NCBI RefSeq assembly: GCF_014127485.1
Contig: NZ_CP059903.1
Coordinates: 1 to 64,000, forward strand
Direction of reading: 5' to 3'
Source: Nocardioides dongkuii
Lineage (GTDB): Bacteria > Actinomycetota > Actinomycetes > Propionibacteriales > Nocardioidaceae
Length of the DNA stretch: 64,000 nt
Of this stretch, positions 55,354 to 64,000 are shown in pieces. Every line of letters starts with the position of its first letter. Position 1 is the first letter of the stretch. The notes beneath the pieces are model-generated. The model had not been told where the DNA came from, ran no database searches, and was given only the letters and a program-made list of their open reading frames with translations. The position numbers and the translations under genes were made by a program.

Positions 55354-55836
55354 TCAGGTACCCGTGACGGCGGCGAGCACCCGCGGGTCCTCGCAGGCGC
55401 GGGCGAAGGCGGCGATGCGGGCGCGGATCTCGCGGCCGAGCAGCCAGCTCCCGACCCGGTCGGCGACCGGGGCGAGCCAGGCCGGCTTGCCCGCCCAGGT
55501 GTACTTCCAGACGGTGCGGGTGCCGGCGACGCCGTCGCGCTCCTCGGGCGTGAACCGCCAGCCGCCGCCGAAGGTCGCGAAGAACCACGGCCCCTGCTCC
55601 ATCGTCATGCCGACCGAGGTGGGCGGGCGGTAGGAGACGTAGCGGCTGACCATCTTCGGGCCGACCCGCGCGTGGGTCCAGGTGTGCACGCCGGCGCCGG
55701 GTCGGTCGGCGTCGATCAGCCGCTGCGCGCGGATGAAGGGGTCCCAGAGCAGCCGGATCTCGCCGGTGGTCTGCGAGACGGCGAACGCGGTCTCGGGGGG
55801 GACCGGCACCCAGGTCTCGGCAGTCACGTGTGGCAC
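55354..55836 (-). CDS. SRPBCC (START-like) family protein
   Basis: A 160-aa helix-grip protein that should bind a hydrophobic ligand: ETWVPVPPETAFAVSQT, LWDPFIRAQR, SYRPPTSVGMTM and the C-terminal helix REIRARIAAFARACED. GTG 55836. It lies between the alditol-oxidase-like gene and the ABC genes on one strand, with gaps of 10 and 5 bp. Confidence 0.8.
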   Translation of the reverse strand: MPHVTAETWVPVPPETAFAVSQTTGEIRLLWDPFIRAQRLIDADRPGAGVHTWTHARVGPKMVSRYVSYRPPTSVGMTMEQGPWFFATFGGGWRFTPEERDGVAGTRTVWKYTWAGKPAWLAPVADRVGSWLLGREIRARIAAFARACEDPRVLAAVTGT

Positions 55837-55846
55837 GCCGGTGAAC

Positions 55847-57115
55847 CTACGCGAGGTCGAGGTGCCGGGCGAGGAACGCGTTGCGGAACCTGCCGGCGGG
55901 GTCCAGCCGCTCGGCCAGGGCGCGGAAGTCCTCGAAGCGCGGGTAGAGCGGCCGCAGCTCCTCCGCGGTGGCGAGGAAGACCTTCCCCCAGTGCGGCCGG
56001 CCGCCGAGCGGCAGCAGCGCGTCCTCGATCGCCGGCAGCACGGCGCGGACGGCGGCGACGTCGCGGACCCAGGTGAAGTGGAACGCGACCACGTCGACGC
56101 CCGACGCGCCGCTGAGCCAGAGCGGGTCGGCAGCCACGGTGCGGACCTCGGCGACCTGCAGCAGCGGCGCGAAGCTCTCCGCCAGACCCCGGAGCGCGTC
56201 GACCGCGTCGAGGGCGCGGCCGCGGGGCACGAGGTACTCGCTCTGCAGCTCCTCGCCGCGGCTCGGCGTGAACGCCATCCGGAAGTGCGGCAGCCGCTCG
56301 TGCCACGGCCCGGGGACCCCGCCCTGCGCGGTGACCGCCGCCGCGTCGGCGCCGGAGAGCATGTGCAGGGTCGCGGTCGCGGGCTGCGCTCCGTGCAGCG
56401 CTCCGTGCAGCTGGGCGGGCGGCTCGGTGCCGCGGCTCTTCAGCCACACCTGCGCCACCCGGCCGCTCGCCCAGTCGGTGAACAGGCTGACGCTCTGCGC
56501 ACCGCCGGTGATCGCGTCCAGGTTCGCCGCCGCGACCTCCCAGGGCAGGTCGGTGTAGAGGTCCTGGCGCACGTCGTACGTCGGCTCCACGTCGAGGGTG
56601 ACGTGGGTCGTGACCCCGAGGGCGCCGAGCGCCACCACCTGGCCGTCGAAGTCCGCCTCGCCGCGGCGTACGACGCGCAGGTCGCCGTCGGCGTCGACCT
56701 GCTCGAGGCCCGCGACCGCCGCGGCCAGCGAGCCGGTGCGGTCCCCCGACCCGTGGGTGCCGGTGGCGATCGCGCCGGCCACCGAGATGTGCGGGAGCGA
56801 GGCCATCGTCGCCAGCGCCCACCCGCCCTCGTGCAGCACCTCCGCGAGCCGGCCGTACGTCGTACCGCCCGAGACCCGCACCTGCCGGGCGCCGGGGTCG
56901 ACCACGATCACCTCCGGCAGCGCGTCGGTCGCGACGAGCGTCCCGCCGGTGTCGGCGGTGTGGCCGGCGTCGGCGACGTCGGTGAAGGAGTGCCGCGAGC
57001 CCAGGGCGTGCACGTGGCCCGCCCCGGCCACGGCCTCGGCCAGCTCCTCGACGGAGGCGGGGCGGAGCACGCGCGCGGCGCGGTAGGCGTGGTTGCCGGA
57101 CCAGTTGGTGAGCAC
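55847..57115 (-). CDS. FAD-linked alditol oxidase-like protein (AldO/VAO family)
   Basis: Flavoprotein oxidase of 422 aa resembling Streptomyces alditol oxidase, which oxidises xylitol/sorbitol with O2. Seen: TNWSGNHAYRAARVLRP, LGSRHSFTDVA where H42 matches the covalent flavin His, NMASLPHIS-type ATMASLPHISVAGAIATGTHGSG, SVSLFTDWASG, VPGPWHERLPHFRMAFTPS and the C-terminal RPHWGKVF, LDPAGRFRNAF. GTG 57115 fits the family start. The substrate in this organism is inferred, and L-gulono/arabinono-lactone oxidase is an alternative. Confidence 0.85.
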   Translation of the reverse strand: MLTNWSGNHAYRAARVLRPASVEELAEAVAGAGHVHALGSRHSFTDVADAGHTADTGGTLVATDALPEVIVVDPGARQVRVSGGTTYGRLAEVLHEGGWALATMASLPHISVAGAIATGTHGSGDRTGSLAAAVAGLEQVDADGDLRVVRRGEADFDGQVVALGALGVTTHVTLDVEPTYDVRQDLYTDLPWEVAAANLDAITGGAQSVSLFTDWASGRVAQVWLKSRGTEPPAQLHGALHGAQPATATLHMLSGADAAAVTAQGGVPGPWHERLPHFRMAFTPSRGEELQSEYLVPRGRALDAVDALRGLAESFAPLLQVAEVRTVAADPLWLSGASGVDVVAFHFTWVRDVAAVRAVLPAIEDALLPLGGRPHWGKVFLATAEELRPLYPRFEDFRALAERLDPAGRFRNAFLARHLDLA

Positions 57116-57163
57116 CCGCCCATGGTGCCCCCGAGGTGGGGGCGGCCGGGGATACTGCTCGCC

Positions 57164-57811
57164 ATGACCGACTCCCGCCGTGCGCGACCCCGCCGCGGGT
57201 CGGTCGTCCTCCTGCTCGCCCTGCTGCTGGCCGTCAACCTGCCGCTCGTGCACAGCTCCTGGCAGCGTCGCCAGGTCGAGCGGACCGGCACCGACGTGGT
57301 GGCCGAGGTGACCGCGGACGCCGAGCGCGGCGGGCGCTACCTGCTCTCCTACCGGCTGCCCGACGGCGGCCCCTCCGGCACCGCCCAGGTCGACGAGGAG
57401 ACCCACGACGCGGCGGTCGAGCGCGGGACCGTGACGGTGCGGGTGCTGCCCGACGACCCGGCCGTGCACGTGGTCGAGGGCGAGGTGCGCGGCGCCACCA
57501 TCTGGGTGATCACCCTGCTGGCCGACCTGCTGCTGGTGGCCGCGGCCCTGCTGTCCTGGCGGTACGGCGGGCGCCGGCGGCCGCGGCTGGTGCTGCGGGC
57601 CACCACCGACGTGGCGCACAGCCGGCCGGGTGCCGTCCTCGAGCCGGAGCCGGGCGGCGTGCACCTGGTCCGCGGGGAGGTCGTCGAGGTCGCCCCCGGG
57701 TCGCTCGTGCTCGAGGTCGGGGACCGCGAGGTGCTGGTCGAGCTCGACGGCCACGCGAACCCGGTCGGGCACCAGGCGACGGCGGAGGTGCGCGGACGCC
57801 TGGTGGGGTGA
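57164..57811 (+). CDS. DUF3592-like membrane protein
   Basis: A 215-aa protein with two membrane helices (about 14-30 and 109-132) around a small exported beta domain (GTDVVAEVTADAERGGRYLLSYRLPDG, VTVRVLPDDPAVHVVEG), as in DUF3592 proteins, and a cytoplasmic beta-rich C-terminus. GATACT (a -10-like hexamer) precedes ATG 57164. No function known. Divergent from the oxidase. Confidence 0.65.
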   Translation: MTDSRRARPRRGSVVLLLALLLAVNLPLVHSSWQRRQVERTGTDVVAEVTADAERGGRYLLSYRLPDGGPSGTAQVDEETHDAAVERGTVTVRVLPDDPAVHVVEGEVRGATIWVITLLADLLLVAAALLSWRYGGRRRPRLVLRATTDVAHSRPGAVLEPEPGGVHLVRGEVVEVAPGSLVLEVGDREVLVELDGHANPVGHQATAEVRGRLVG

Positions 57812-57835
57812 CCACGGCCCGGTCATACTCCGGGT

Positions 57836-58327
57836 ATGGAACCCACCACCCCCACGCTCACGGACTTCGAGGCCCGCTCGATCGAGGGCCAGGACGTCGA
57901 CCTCGCGGCGTACGCCGGCCAGGTCGTCCTGGTCGTCAACACCGCGTCGCAGTGCGGCTTCACGCCGCAGTACCAGGGGCTGCAGGAGCTGCAGGACCGG
58001 TTCGGCGAGAGCGGCTTCGCGGTGCTGGGGTTCCCGTGCGACCAGTTCGGCGGCCAGGAGCCGGGCAGCGACGAGGAGATCTCGGGGTTCTGCGAGCGCC
58101 GGTTCGGCGTCACCTTCCCGCTGTTCTCCAAGGTCGAGGTGAACGGCGACGGCGCGCACCCGCTCTTCCAGTGGCTCAAGTCCGAGCGGGGCGGGCTGCT
58201 CGGCGACCGGATCAAGTGGAACTTCACCAAGTTCCTCATCGGCCGTGACGGCACGGTGCTCGCGCGGTACGCGCCGACCACGAAGCCGGAGAAGCTCGCC
58301 GCCGACATCGAGAAGGCGCTGGCGTGA
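57836..58327 (+). CDS. Glutathione peroxidase-type thiol peroxidase
   Basis: A 163-aa Cys-type GPx: peroxidatic C40 in NTASQCGFTPQY, Q74 in QFGGQEPG, W128/N129 in KWNFTKFLI, and the resolving-type cysteine C86 in GFCERRFG. Such enzymes usually run on thioredoxin or mycothiol-linked systems in actinobacteria. ATG 57836. The stop overlaps the next GTG. Confidence 0.93.
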   Translation: MEPTTPTLTDFEARSIEGQDVDLAAYAGQVVLVVNTASQCGFTPQYQGLQELQDRFGESGFAVLGFPCDQFGGQEPGSDEEISGFCERRFGVTFPLFSKVEVNGDGAHPLFQWLKSERGGLLGDRIKWNFTKFLIGRDGTVLARYAPTTKPEKLAADIEKALA

Positions 58328-58806
58328 CCCGGTTCTCCGCCTCGACCACGGCGGAGGCCGTCGTACCCGCTCCGCGGCAGCGGATCTGGGACCTGCTCGT
58401 CGACCCCGCCAAGATCGCGGAGATGACGCCGTTCCTCGAGTCCGTGGTGGCCGACGGTGAGCACTGGCGCTGGGAGATGTCCGGCCTGGACGTCCTCGGC
58501 CTGAAGGTGGCGCCGTCGTTCACCGAGCGGATGGTCTTCGAGGACCGCGCGCGGATCGAGTTCCACCACGACCCGCCCGCCGGCACCACCGAGCGCTCGG
58601 GCGTGGCGGGCTGGTACGCGCTCGCGGACGCCGACGACGGCGGCACCCACCTCGCCACCAGCCTCGAGATCTCCCTCGACCTGCCCCTGCCGCGACTCTC
58701 CGCCCCCGCCGTCACCTCCACCATGCGCGGCGTGATGGCCACCATGGGCGACCGGTTCGCTGCCAACCTGCTGCGGGAGCTCGGGGTCGGCCCGTTGGCG
58801 GGGTAG
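58324..58806 (+). CDS. SRPBCC (polyketide cyclase/dehydrase-like) protein
   Basis: A 160-aa ligand-binding-type protein: VVPAPRQRIWDLLVDPAKIAEMTPFLE, then EMSGLDVLGLKVAPSFTERM and a C-terminal helix MATMGDRFAANLLREL. GTG 58324 overlaps the peroxidase stop. Its TAG stop is the first three bases of the type-A hairpin that follows. Confidence 0.82.
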   Translation: MTRFSASTTAEAVVPAPRQRIWDLLVDPAKIAEMTPFLESVVADGEHWRWEMSGLDVLGLKVAPSFTERMVFEDRARIEFHHDPPAGTTERSGVAGWYALADADDGGTHLATSLEISLDLPLPRLSAPAVTSTMRGVMATMGDRFAANLLRELGVGPLAG

Positions 58807-58942
58807 TCCGACACACCCGTGCTGTGGTCGGGGGCCGGGACGACACGGGTGTGTCGGACTATCCCGACCAGTCCAGAAAGAAGTAGTCCGGCACGTTCCG
58901 GTCGTGATCCGCGGTGGCGGGCGACCGAAACGTGCCGGACTA
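58804..58942. repeat. Type-A plus type-B hairpin repeats, copy 2
   Basis: Type A: perfect 18-bp arms TAGTCCGACACACCCGTG (58804-58821) and its complement (58844-58861). Type B: arms TAGTCCGGCACGTTCCGGTC (from 58884) and the complement ending at 58942 with one mismatch. The A-B unit is repeated 174 bp downstream, and related A and B units are at 34.2-34.4 kb. Confidence 0.85.
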
Positions 58943-58977
58943 CCTCGGGATGGGTCTCGGATCGGTGGTGGGCGGGG

Positions 58978-59116
58978 TACTCCGACACACCCGTGCTGTT
59001 GTCGGCGGCCGGGACGACAAGGGTGTGTCGGACTATCCCGACCGGCCCAGAAAGAAGAAGTCCGGCACGTTCCGGTCGTGATCCGCCGTGGCGGGCGACC
59101 GAAACGTGCCGGACTA
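58978..59116. repeat. Type-A plus type-B hairpin repeats, copy 3 (tandem duplicate)
   Basis: Type A arms at 58978-58995 and 59018-59035, type B arms at 59058-59078 and 59096-59116. Nearly identical to 58804-58942, including the spacer CAGAAAGAAG, with a period of 174 bp. It fills the rest of the 323-bp gap between the convergent SRPBCC and MMPL genes, which holds nothing else visible. Confidence 0.85.
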
Positions 59117-59129
59117 TCCCCGGGAAGGG

Positions 59130-61448
59130 TCAGACGCGGACCGTGTCGTCGGCGGACTCGTCGAGACCGTCGGCGTAGGTGCGCAGGTGCGGGCGGTCGA
59201 GGTTCTCGCCCTCGACGTCGACGTTCGGCAGGATCCGGTCCAGCCAGGCGGGGAGCCACCAGGCCTTCTCGCCCAGCAGGTACATCAGGGCCGGGATCAG
59301 CGTCATCCGCACCAGGAAGGCGTCGAAGAAGACCGCCACCGCGAGCGCGAAGCCGATCGAGCGGATGATCGGCTCGTCGATCAGGATGAACGCCGCGAAC
59401 ACCGCGATCATGATCGCCGCCGCCGCGGTCACGACCCGCGCGCTGTTGCGGAAGCCGTCGACCACCGCCTCGCGGGTGGACATGCCGTGGACGTGCGCCT
59501 CGCGCATCCGGGTCACCAGGAACACCTGGTAGTCCATCGCCAGGCCGAAGACCAGGCCGATCAGGAAGATCGGCATGAAGCTGACGATCGGCTGGCCCTC
59601 CATGATCCCGAAGGCCCCCTCCTGGAACACCGCGACGGTGGCGCCGAGGGTCGCCAGGACGGTCAGCAGGAAGCCGAGGGTGGCGGTGAGCGGGATCAGG
59701 ATCGAGCGGAAGACGATCATCAGCAGGATGAACGCCAGCCCGATGACGACCGCGAGGTAGATCGGCAGCGCATCGCTCAGCCGCTCGGAGACGTCGGTGG
59801 TGATGGCGGTCAGGCCGGTGACGCCGGTCGTCGTGCCGGTCTCCTCCTCGATCTGCTCCTGCCCGTCGCGCAGGGCGGTGAGCAGCTCCTCGGTCTCGGT
59901 GTCCTCGGGACCGGTCTCCGGGGTGACCAGCACCTGCGCGCCGGTGCCGTCCTCGTTGGTGCCGATCAGCTGGGCGTTCTGGACGTTCTCCTGCCCGGCG
60001 GCCCAGGCGACGACCCCGCCGTACGCCGCCATCTGCGCCTCGGCGTCGGGCAGGTCGCGGCCGTCGACCACGACGATCAGCGGCGCGTCCCGGCCGGGCC
60101 CGAAGGACTCGGCGATCAGGTCGGAGGCCTTGCGCTGCGTGGTCTCCGGGGAGGCGGTGCTGTCGGTGGGGAAGGCCAGGTGCAGGTTGCTCAGCGGGAG
60201 GGCGACGGCACCGAGGGCGACCACGACCAGGACCGTGGCCGTGATCGTCCGGCGACCGACGAGGCGGGCCCAGCGCACGCCGTTGTTGCGGGTGAGGTTG
60301 TCGGTGTCCTTGTGCACCCGGTGCTTGCGGACGGTGCCGCCGAAGGCGCGCTTCTTCAGCAGGCCGAGCACCGCGGGCAGCAGCGTGAGGGCGACGAGCA
60401 CGGCGATCAGCACGGTCGCGCCGGCCGCGAGACCCATGGTGGTGAGGAACGGGATCTTGACGAGCGCCAGCGCGGAGAGCGCGATGAGCACGGTGAGGCC
60501 GGCGAAGACGACGGCGGACCCGGCGGTGCCGACCGCGACCCCGACCGCTTCCTCCCGGTCGTCGGTGTGCTCCAGCTCGGTGCGGTAGCGGGCCAGGATG
60601 AACAGCGTGTAGTCGATGCCGACCGCCAGGCCGATCATCGTGGCGAGCATCGGGGTGGTCGACCCGATGTCGAAGAAGGCGGTGCTCGCGGTGATGCCGG
60701 TGATGCCGAGCCCGACGCCGACCAGCGCCGTGACGATCGGCAGGCCGGCGGCGATCAGGGAGCCGAAGGTGAGCACCAGGATCAGCAGGGCGACGGCGAT
60801 GCCGATCAGCTCGGACTTCGCGCTGACCTCCAGCATGCCGGCCGAGCCGGAGCCGTTGGCCTCGACCGTCAGGCCGCCCTCGCTGGCGTCGTCCATGACC
60901 TCGCCGAGCTTCTCGATGGTCTCCGGCTTCACGTCGGCGACCGTCTCGACGTCGAAGTTGTAGGAGATGGTGCCGACCCGGCCGTCCTCCGACAGCGGGG
61001 ACAGCGCCGCGGCGTTGGTCCGGGCGGTCTCGACGTCGCCGCCGGACTTCTGGGCGGCGTCGACGAGGGCCTTCTCCTGCTGCTCGGCCGCGGTGACCGG
61101 GTCGACCAGCGGGGTGTCCGGCATCTGCGGCAGGCCCTGGAGGTCCTTGATCAGCGCCTGGACCTGCTCGGCGTACTCCGGCTCGTCGAGGGTGTGCCCC
61201 TCCGGCGCGGCGACGACGACCTTCACCGCGGCCTGGTCGAAGGCGTCGACGGCGTCGGGGAACAGCTCGGCCTGGAGGTCGGCGGCCTTCTCCGAGGGGA
61301 TGCCCGGGATGGAGAAGGCGTCGGTCATCGGCTTCGACATCGTCCCCGCGACGACGCCGACGGCGATGAACGCGACCAGCCAGGCAGCGATGACGATCGG
61401 CCAGCGGCGGTAAGCCGCCTTGCCGAGGCGGTGGAGCAGGGTGGCCAT
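59130..61448 (-). CDS. MMPL/RND-family membrane transporter
   Basis: A 772-aa exporter with the MMPL layout: helix near the N-terminus, exported domain (about 45-190), helices 2-6 with ATMIGLAVGIDYTLFILARYR and EAVGVAVGTAGSAVVFAGLTVL, a second exported domain (about 410-520), and helices 8-12 with FILLMIVFRSILIPLTATLGFLL, GLAMDYQVFLVTRMRE and a final FFDAFLVRMTLIPALMYLLG. MMPL proteins move lipids or drugs; the substrate is unknown. ATG 61448, 30 bp after its TetR regulator gene on the same strand. Confidence 0.93.
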   Translation of the reverse strand: MATLLHRLGKAAYRRWPIVIAAWLVAFIAVGVVAGTMSKPMTDAFSIPGIPSEKAADLQAELFPDAVDAFDQAAVKVVVAAPEGHTLDEPEYAEQVQALIKDLQGLPQMPDTPLVDPVTAAEQQEKALVDAAQKSGGDVETARTNAAALSPLSEDGRVGTISYNFDVETVADVKPETIEKLGEVMDDASEGGLTVEANGSGSAGMLEVSAKSELIGIAVALLILVLTFGSLIAAGLPIVTALVGVGLGITGITASTAFFDIGSTTPMLATMIGLAVGIDYTLFILARYRTELEHTDDREEAVGVAVGTAGSAVVFAGLTVLIALSALALVKIPFLTTMGLAAGATVLIAVLVALTLLPAVLGLLKKRAFGGTVRKHRVHKDTDNLTRNNGVRWARLVGRRTITATVLVVVALGAVALPLSNLHLAFPTDSTASPETTQRKASDLIAESFGPGRDAPLIVVVDGRDLPDAEAQMAAYGGVVAWAAGQENVQNAQLIGTNEDGTGAQVLVTPETGPEDTETEELLTALRDGQEQIEEETGTTTGVTGLTAITTDVSERLSDALPIYLAVVIGLAFILLMIVFRSILIPLTATLGFLLTVLATLGATVAVFQEGAFGIMEGQPIVSFMPIFLIGLVFGLAMDYQVFLVTRMREAHVHGMSTREAVVDGFRNSARVVTAAAAIMIAVFAAFILIDEPIIRSIGFALAVAVFFDAFLVRMTLIPALMYLLGEKAWWLPAWLDRILPNVDVEGENLDRPHLRTYADGLDESADDTVRV

Positions 61449-61478
61449 GGGAGATCTCCAGGGAGGGGAGGGGAAGGG

Positions 61479-62066
61479 TCAGGCGAGCAGGGTGCGGGCG
61501 GTGCGGAGGTTCTCGTCGAAGAGCACGGGCAGCGGCCGGTCGGCACCGTCGACGAACGCGGTCATGGCGGCGTCGAAGACCGACACCAGGAGCCGGATCA
61601 GCAGGCGGGCGCTGCGGGCGTCGATCCGCGAGCCCTCGCGCTCGACGACCAGGTCCGCGAAGTCCTGGCACAGGTCCTCGAAGCGCTCGTGGACGGCGCC
61701 CACGAGGCGCGGGTTGCAGACGACGACCCGCTTGGTGAGGTCGACGTCGTCGCGCTCGACGTCGTGGGTGCCGAGGATGACCCCGGCGATCACGGACAGG
61801 TCCTCCAGCAGGTCGCCGGTGGGCCCGCCGGCGACGAAGGTCGCGCGCGCCTCCGCCGTCAGGCTGGGCATCGGGCCGAGGACCGCGTCCAGCTTCGTGG
61901 GGTAGTAGTTGAACAGGGTGCGGCGCGAGACGTCCGCGACCTCGGCCAGCTCGTCCATCGTGAAGCCGTCGAGGCCGTTCTTCTCCGTGAGCAGCTGGGC
62001 GCAGCGAGCGATCCGGCGCTCGGTGCGCTGCCGCTTTCCCTCGCGGCCCGTTGCACTCTCGGTCAT
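61479..62066 (-). CDS. TetR-family regulator of the MMPL gene
   Basis: A 195-aa repressor: RRIARCAQLLTEKNGLDGFTMDELAEVADVSRRTLFNYYPTKLDAVLG as the HTH, then a helical ligand domain. ATG 62066; the in-frame ATG 62075 lies on the other side of an operator-like dyad. Same strand and operon order as the exporter, so it probably represses both. Confidence 0.9.
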   Translation of the reverse strand: MTESATGREGKRQRTERRIARCAQLLTEKNGLDGFTMDELAEVADVSRRTLFNYYPTKLDAVLGPMPSLTAEARATFVAGGPTGDLLEDLSVIAGVILGTHDVERDDVDLTKRVVVCNPRLVGAVHERFEDLCQDFADLVVEREGSRIDARSARLLIRLLVSVFDAAMTAFVDGADRPLPVLFDENLRTARTLLA

Positions 62067-62068
62067 GG

Positions 62069-62084
62069 AGTGCATTCTTGCACT
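62069..62084. promoter_or_regulatory. Operator-like dyad at the TetR start
   Basis: AGTGCATTCTTGCACT has perfect 6-bp arms AGTGCA/TGCACT with a 4-bp spacer and sits 2 bp upstream of the TetR ATG. A further AGTGCA half-site is at 62096-62101. Fits autorepression. Confidence 0.55.
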
Positions 62085-62191
62085 ACGGACCAAAGAGTGC
62101 AGATTTGTGACGGCCGTCACGTACGCCGCCGCACGGTGCCCCGGGCCGTTGCGACTTGCCGGTAACCGGCGTCGGGGCGGAAGGTGTTCCG

Positions 62192-63580
<1,389 letters not shown>

Positions 63581-64000
63581 TCAGGCGGTCGTGGTCGCGT
63601 AGAGCGCGGCGCCCACGACGCCGGCCTTGTTGCGCAGCGTCGCCGGCACGATCTCGGTGTCGAGCTCGAGCAGCGGCAGGAACTCGTCGCTGCGCTTGCT
63701 GATCCCGCCGCCGACGACGATCAGGTCGGGGGAGAAGAGCTTCTCCAGCGTCCGGTAGTAGCGGGTCAGCCGCTCGGCCCACTGCTTCATCGTCAGGTTC
63801 TCGGCCTCGCGGGCGCTGTTGGCGGCGCGCGACTCGGCGTCGTGGCCGTCGATCTCGAGGTGACCGAGCTCGGCGTTCGGCACCAGCACCCCGTCGTGCA
63901 CGAGCGCGGACCCGATGCCGGTGCCGAGGGTGGTGACGATGACCAGGCCGCCGCGGCCGCGCGCCGCGCCGTACGCCACCTCGGCGAGGCCGGCCGCGTC
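63581..64000 (-). CDS. ppgK: Polyphosphate glucokinase, 3' part (truncated by window edge)
   Basis: ROK-family kinase that phosphorylates glucose with polyphosphate or ATP. Visible C-terminal 139 residues: VIVTTLGTGIGSALVHDGVL, ELGHLEIDGHDAE (zinc-less ROK), ERLTRYYRTLEKLFSPDLIVVGGGISK and PATLRNKAGVVGAAL, which match actinobacterial PpgK. The 5' part lies outside the window. Confidence 0.9.
   Translation of the reverse strand, partial: DAAGLAEVAYGAARGRGGLVIVTTLGTGIGSALVHDGVLVPNAELGHLEIDGHDAESRAANSAREAENLTMKQWAERLTRYYRTLEKLFSPDLIVVGGGISKRSDEFLPLLELDTEIVPATLRNKAGVVGAALYATTTA

Noticed and set aside
58804-59116. CRISPR-like array
   Set aside because: Only two units with inverted, not direct, short repeats, a 174-bp period, no spacers of constant length and no cas genes.
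57823-61671. 1282-aa minus-strand open frame over the peroxidase and MMPL region
   Set aside because: Out of frame with the MMPL gene on the same strand and antisense to the peroxidase; it reads through the hairpin repeats, giving spurious peptide repeats.

Overview
The window is from a high-GC Gram-positive bacterium of the Actinomycetota, most likely Propionibacteriales/Nocardioidaceae (Nocardioides-like). Four things point there: the near-origin order dnaA-dnaN-gnd-recF-dciA-gyrB-gyrA-DUF3566-tRNA-Ile-DLW39-tRNA-Ala; the ppiA/crgA/DUF881/pknB-pknA-pbpA-rodA-pstP-fhaB-fhaA block that mirrors the mycobacterial near-origin block; many GTG starts; and GC-adapted DnaA boxes of the TTGTCCACA type. 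The species call is an inference from family recognition, not from a search.

Layout. 1-12.5 kb holds the replication-initiation core (dnaA, an Ohr/OsmC gene, the probable oriC, dnaN, gnd, recF, a dciA-like gene, gyrB, gyrA), followed by tRNA-Ile(GAT) and tRNA-Ala(TGC). From 12.55 to 26.75 kb lies a 14.2-kb integrated element bounded by 49-bp perfect direct repeats derived from the 3' half of tRNA-Ala. It carries a tyrosine integrase beside attR, two excisionase-like HTH genes and a MobF relaxase-helicase, but no recognisable coupling protein or type IV secretion gene, so it looks mobilizable rather than self-transmissible. Its cargo is an AlkC/AlkD-like HEAT-repeat gene, a frameshifted IS256-family insertion with an 8-bp target duplication, and two modules I do not recognise as described systems. 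Module 1 is a MerR regulator divergent from a three-gene operon: a deoxyribosyltransferase-MazG fusion, an AAA+ ATPase with a large N-terminal helical domain, and a P-loop kinase. Module 2 is a structured, terminator-ended leader followed by two hypothetical genes, the first with a UPF0158-like stretch. By position and content both are candidate anti-phage or nucleotide-surveillance modules; that function is inference.

26.8-34.1 kb is chromosomal: a luciferase-like monooxygenase, an MBL-fold hydrolase, SURF1, DUF3817, a patatin, a PlsC-like acyltransferase, a repetitive helical membrane protein, a cyclophilin and a rhomboid protease. 34.1-34.5 kb is a gene-free stretch packed with palindromes and near-DnaA boxes. 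34.5-44.6 kb is the division and cell-wall control block: a CrgA with an internal duplication, DUF881, and the fhaA-fhaB-pstP-rodA-pbpA-pknA-pknB operon whose genes mostly overlap by 4-8 bp. There, Ser/Thr kinases with extracytoplasmic domains, their phosphatase and FHA readers sit with a SEDS polymerase and its class B PBP partner.

44.9-64 kb holds tRNA-Leu(CAG), a two-component system flanked by two exported small proteins, RidA, an ECF sigma factor with a membrane partner, a TetR-SDR pair with a visible promoter/operator, a polar amino-acid ABC transporter with a fused binding protein and permease, an alditol-oxidase-like flavoprotein, glutathione peroxidase, two SRPBCC proteins, an MMPL exporter with its TetR regulator, an ACT-domain malic enzyme, and the 3' part of a polyphosphate glucokinase cut by the window edge. 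Two related families of long hairpins (called A and B here) occur at 34.2-34.4 kb and, tandemly duplicated, at 58.8-59.1 kb, both times between convergent genes.
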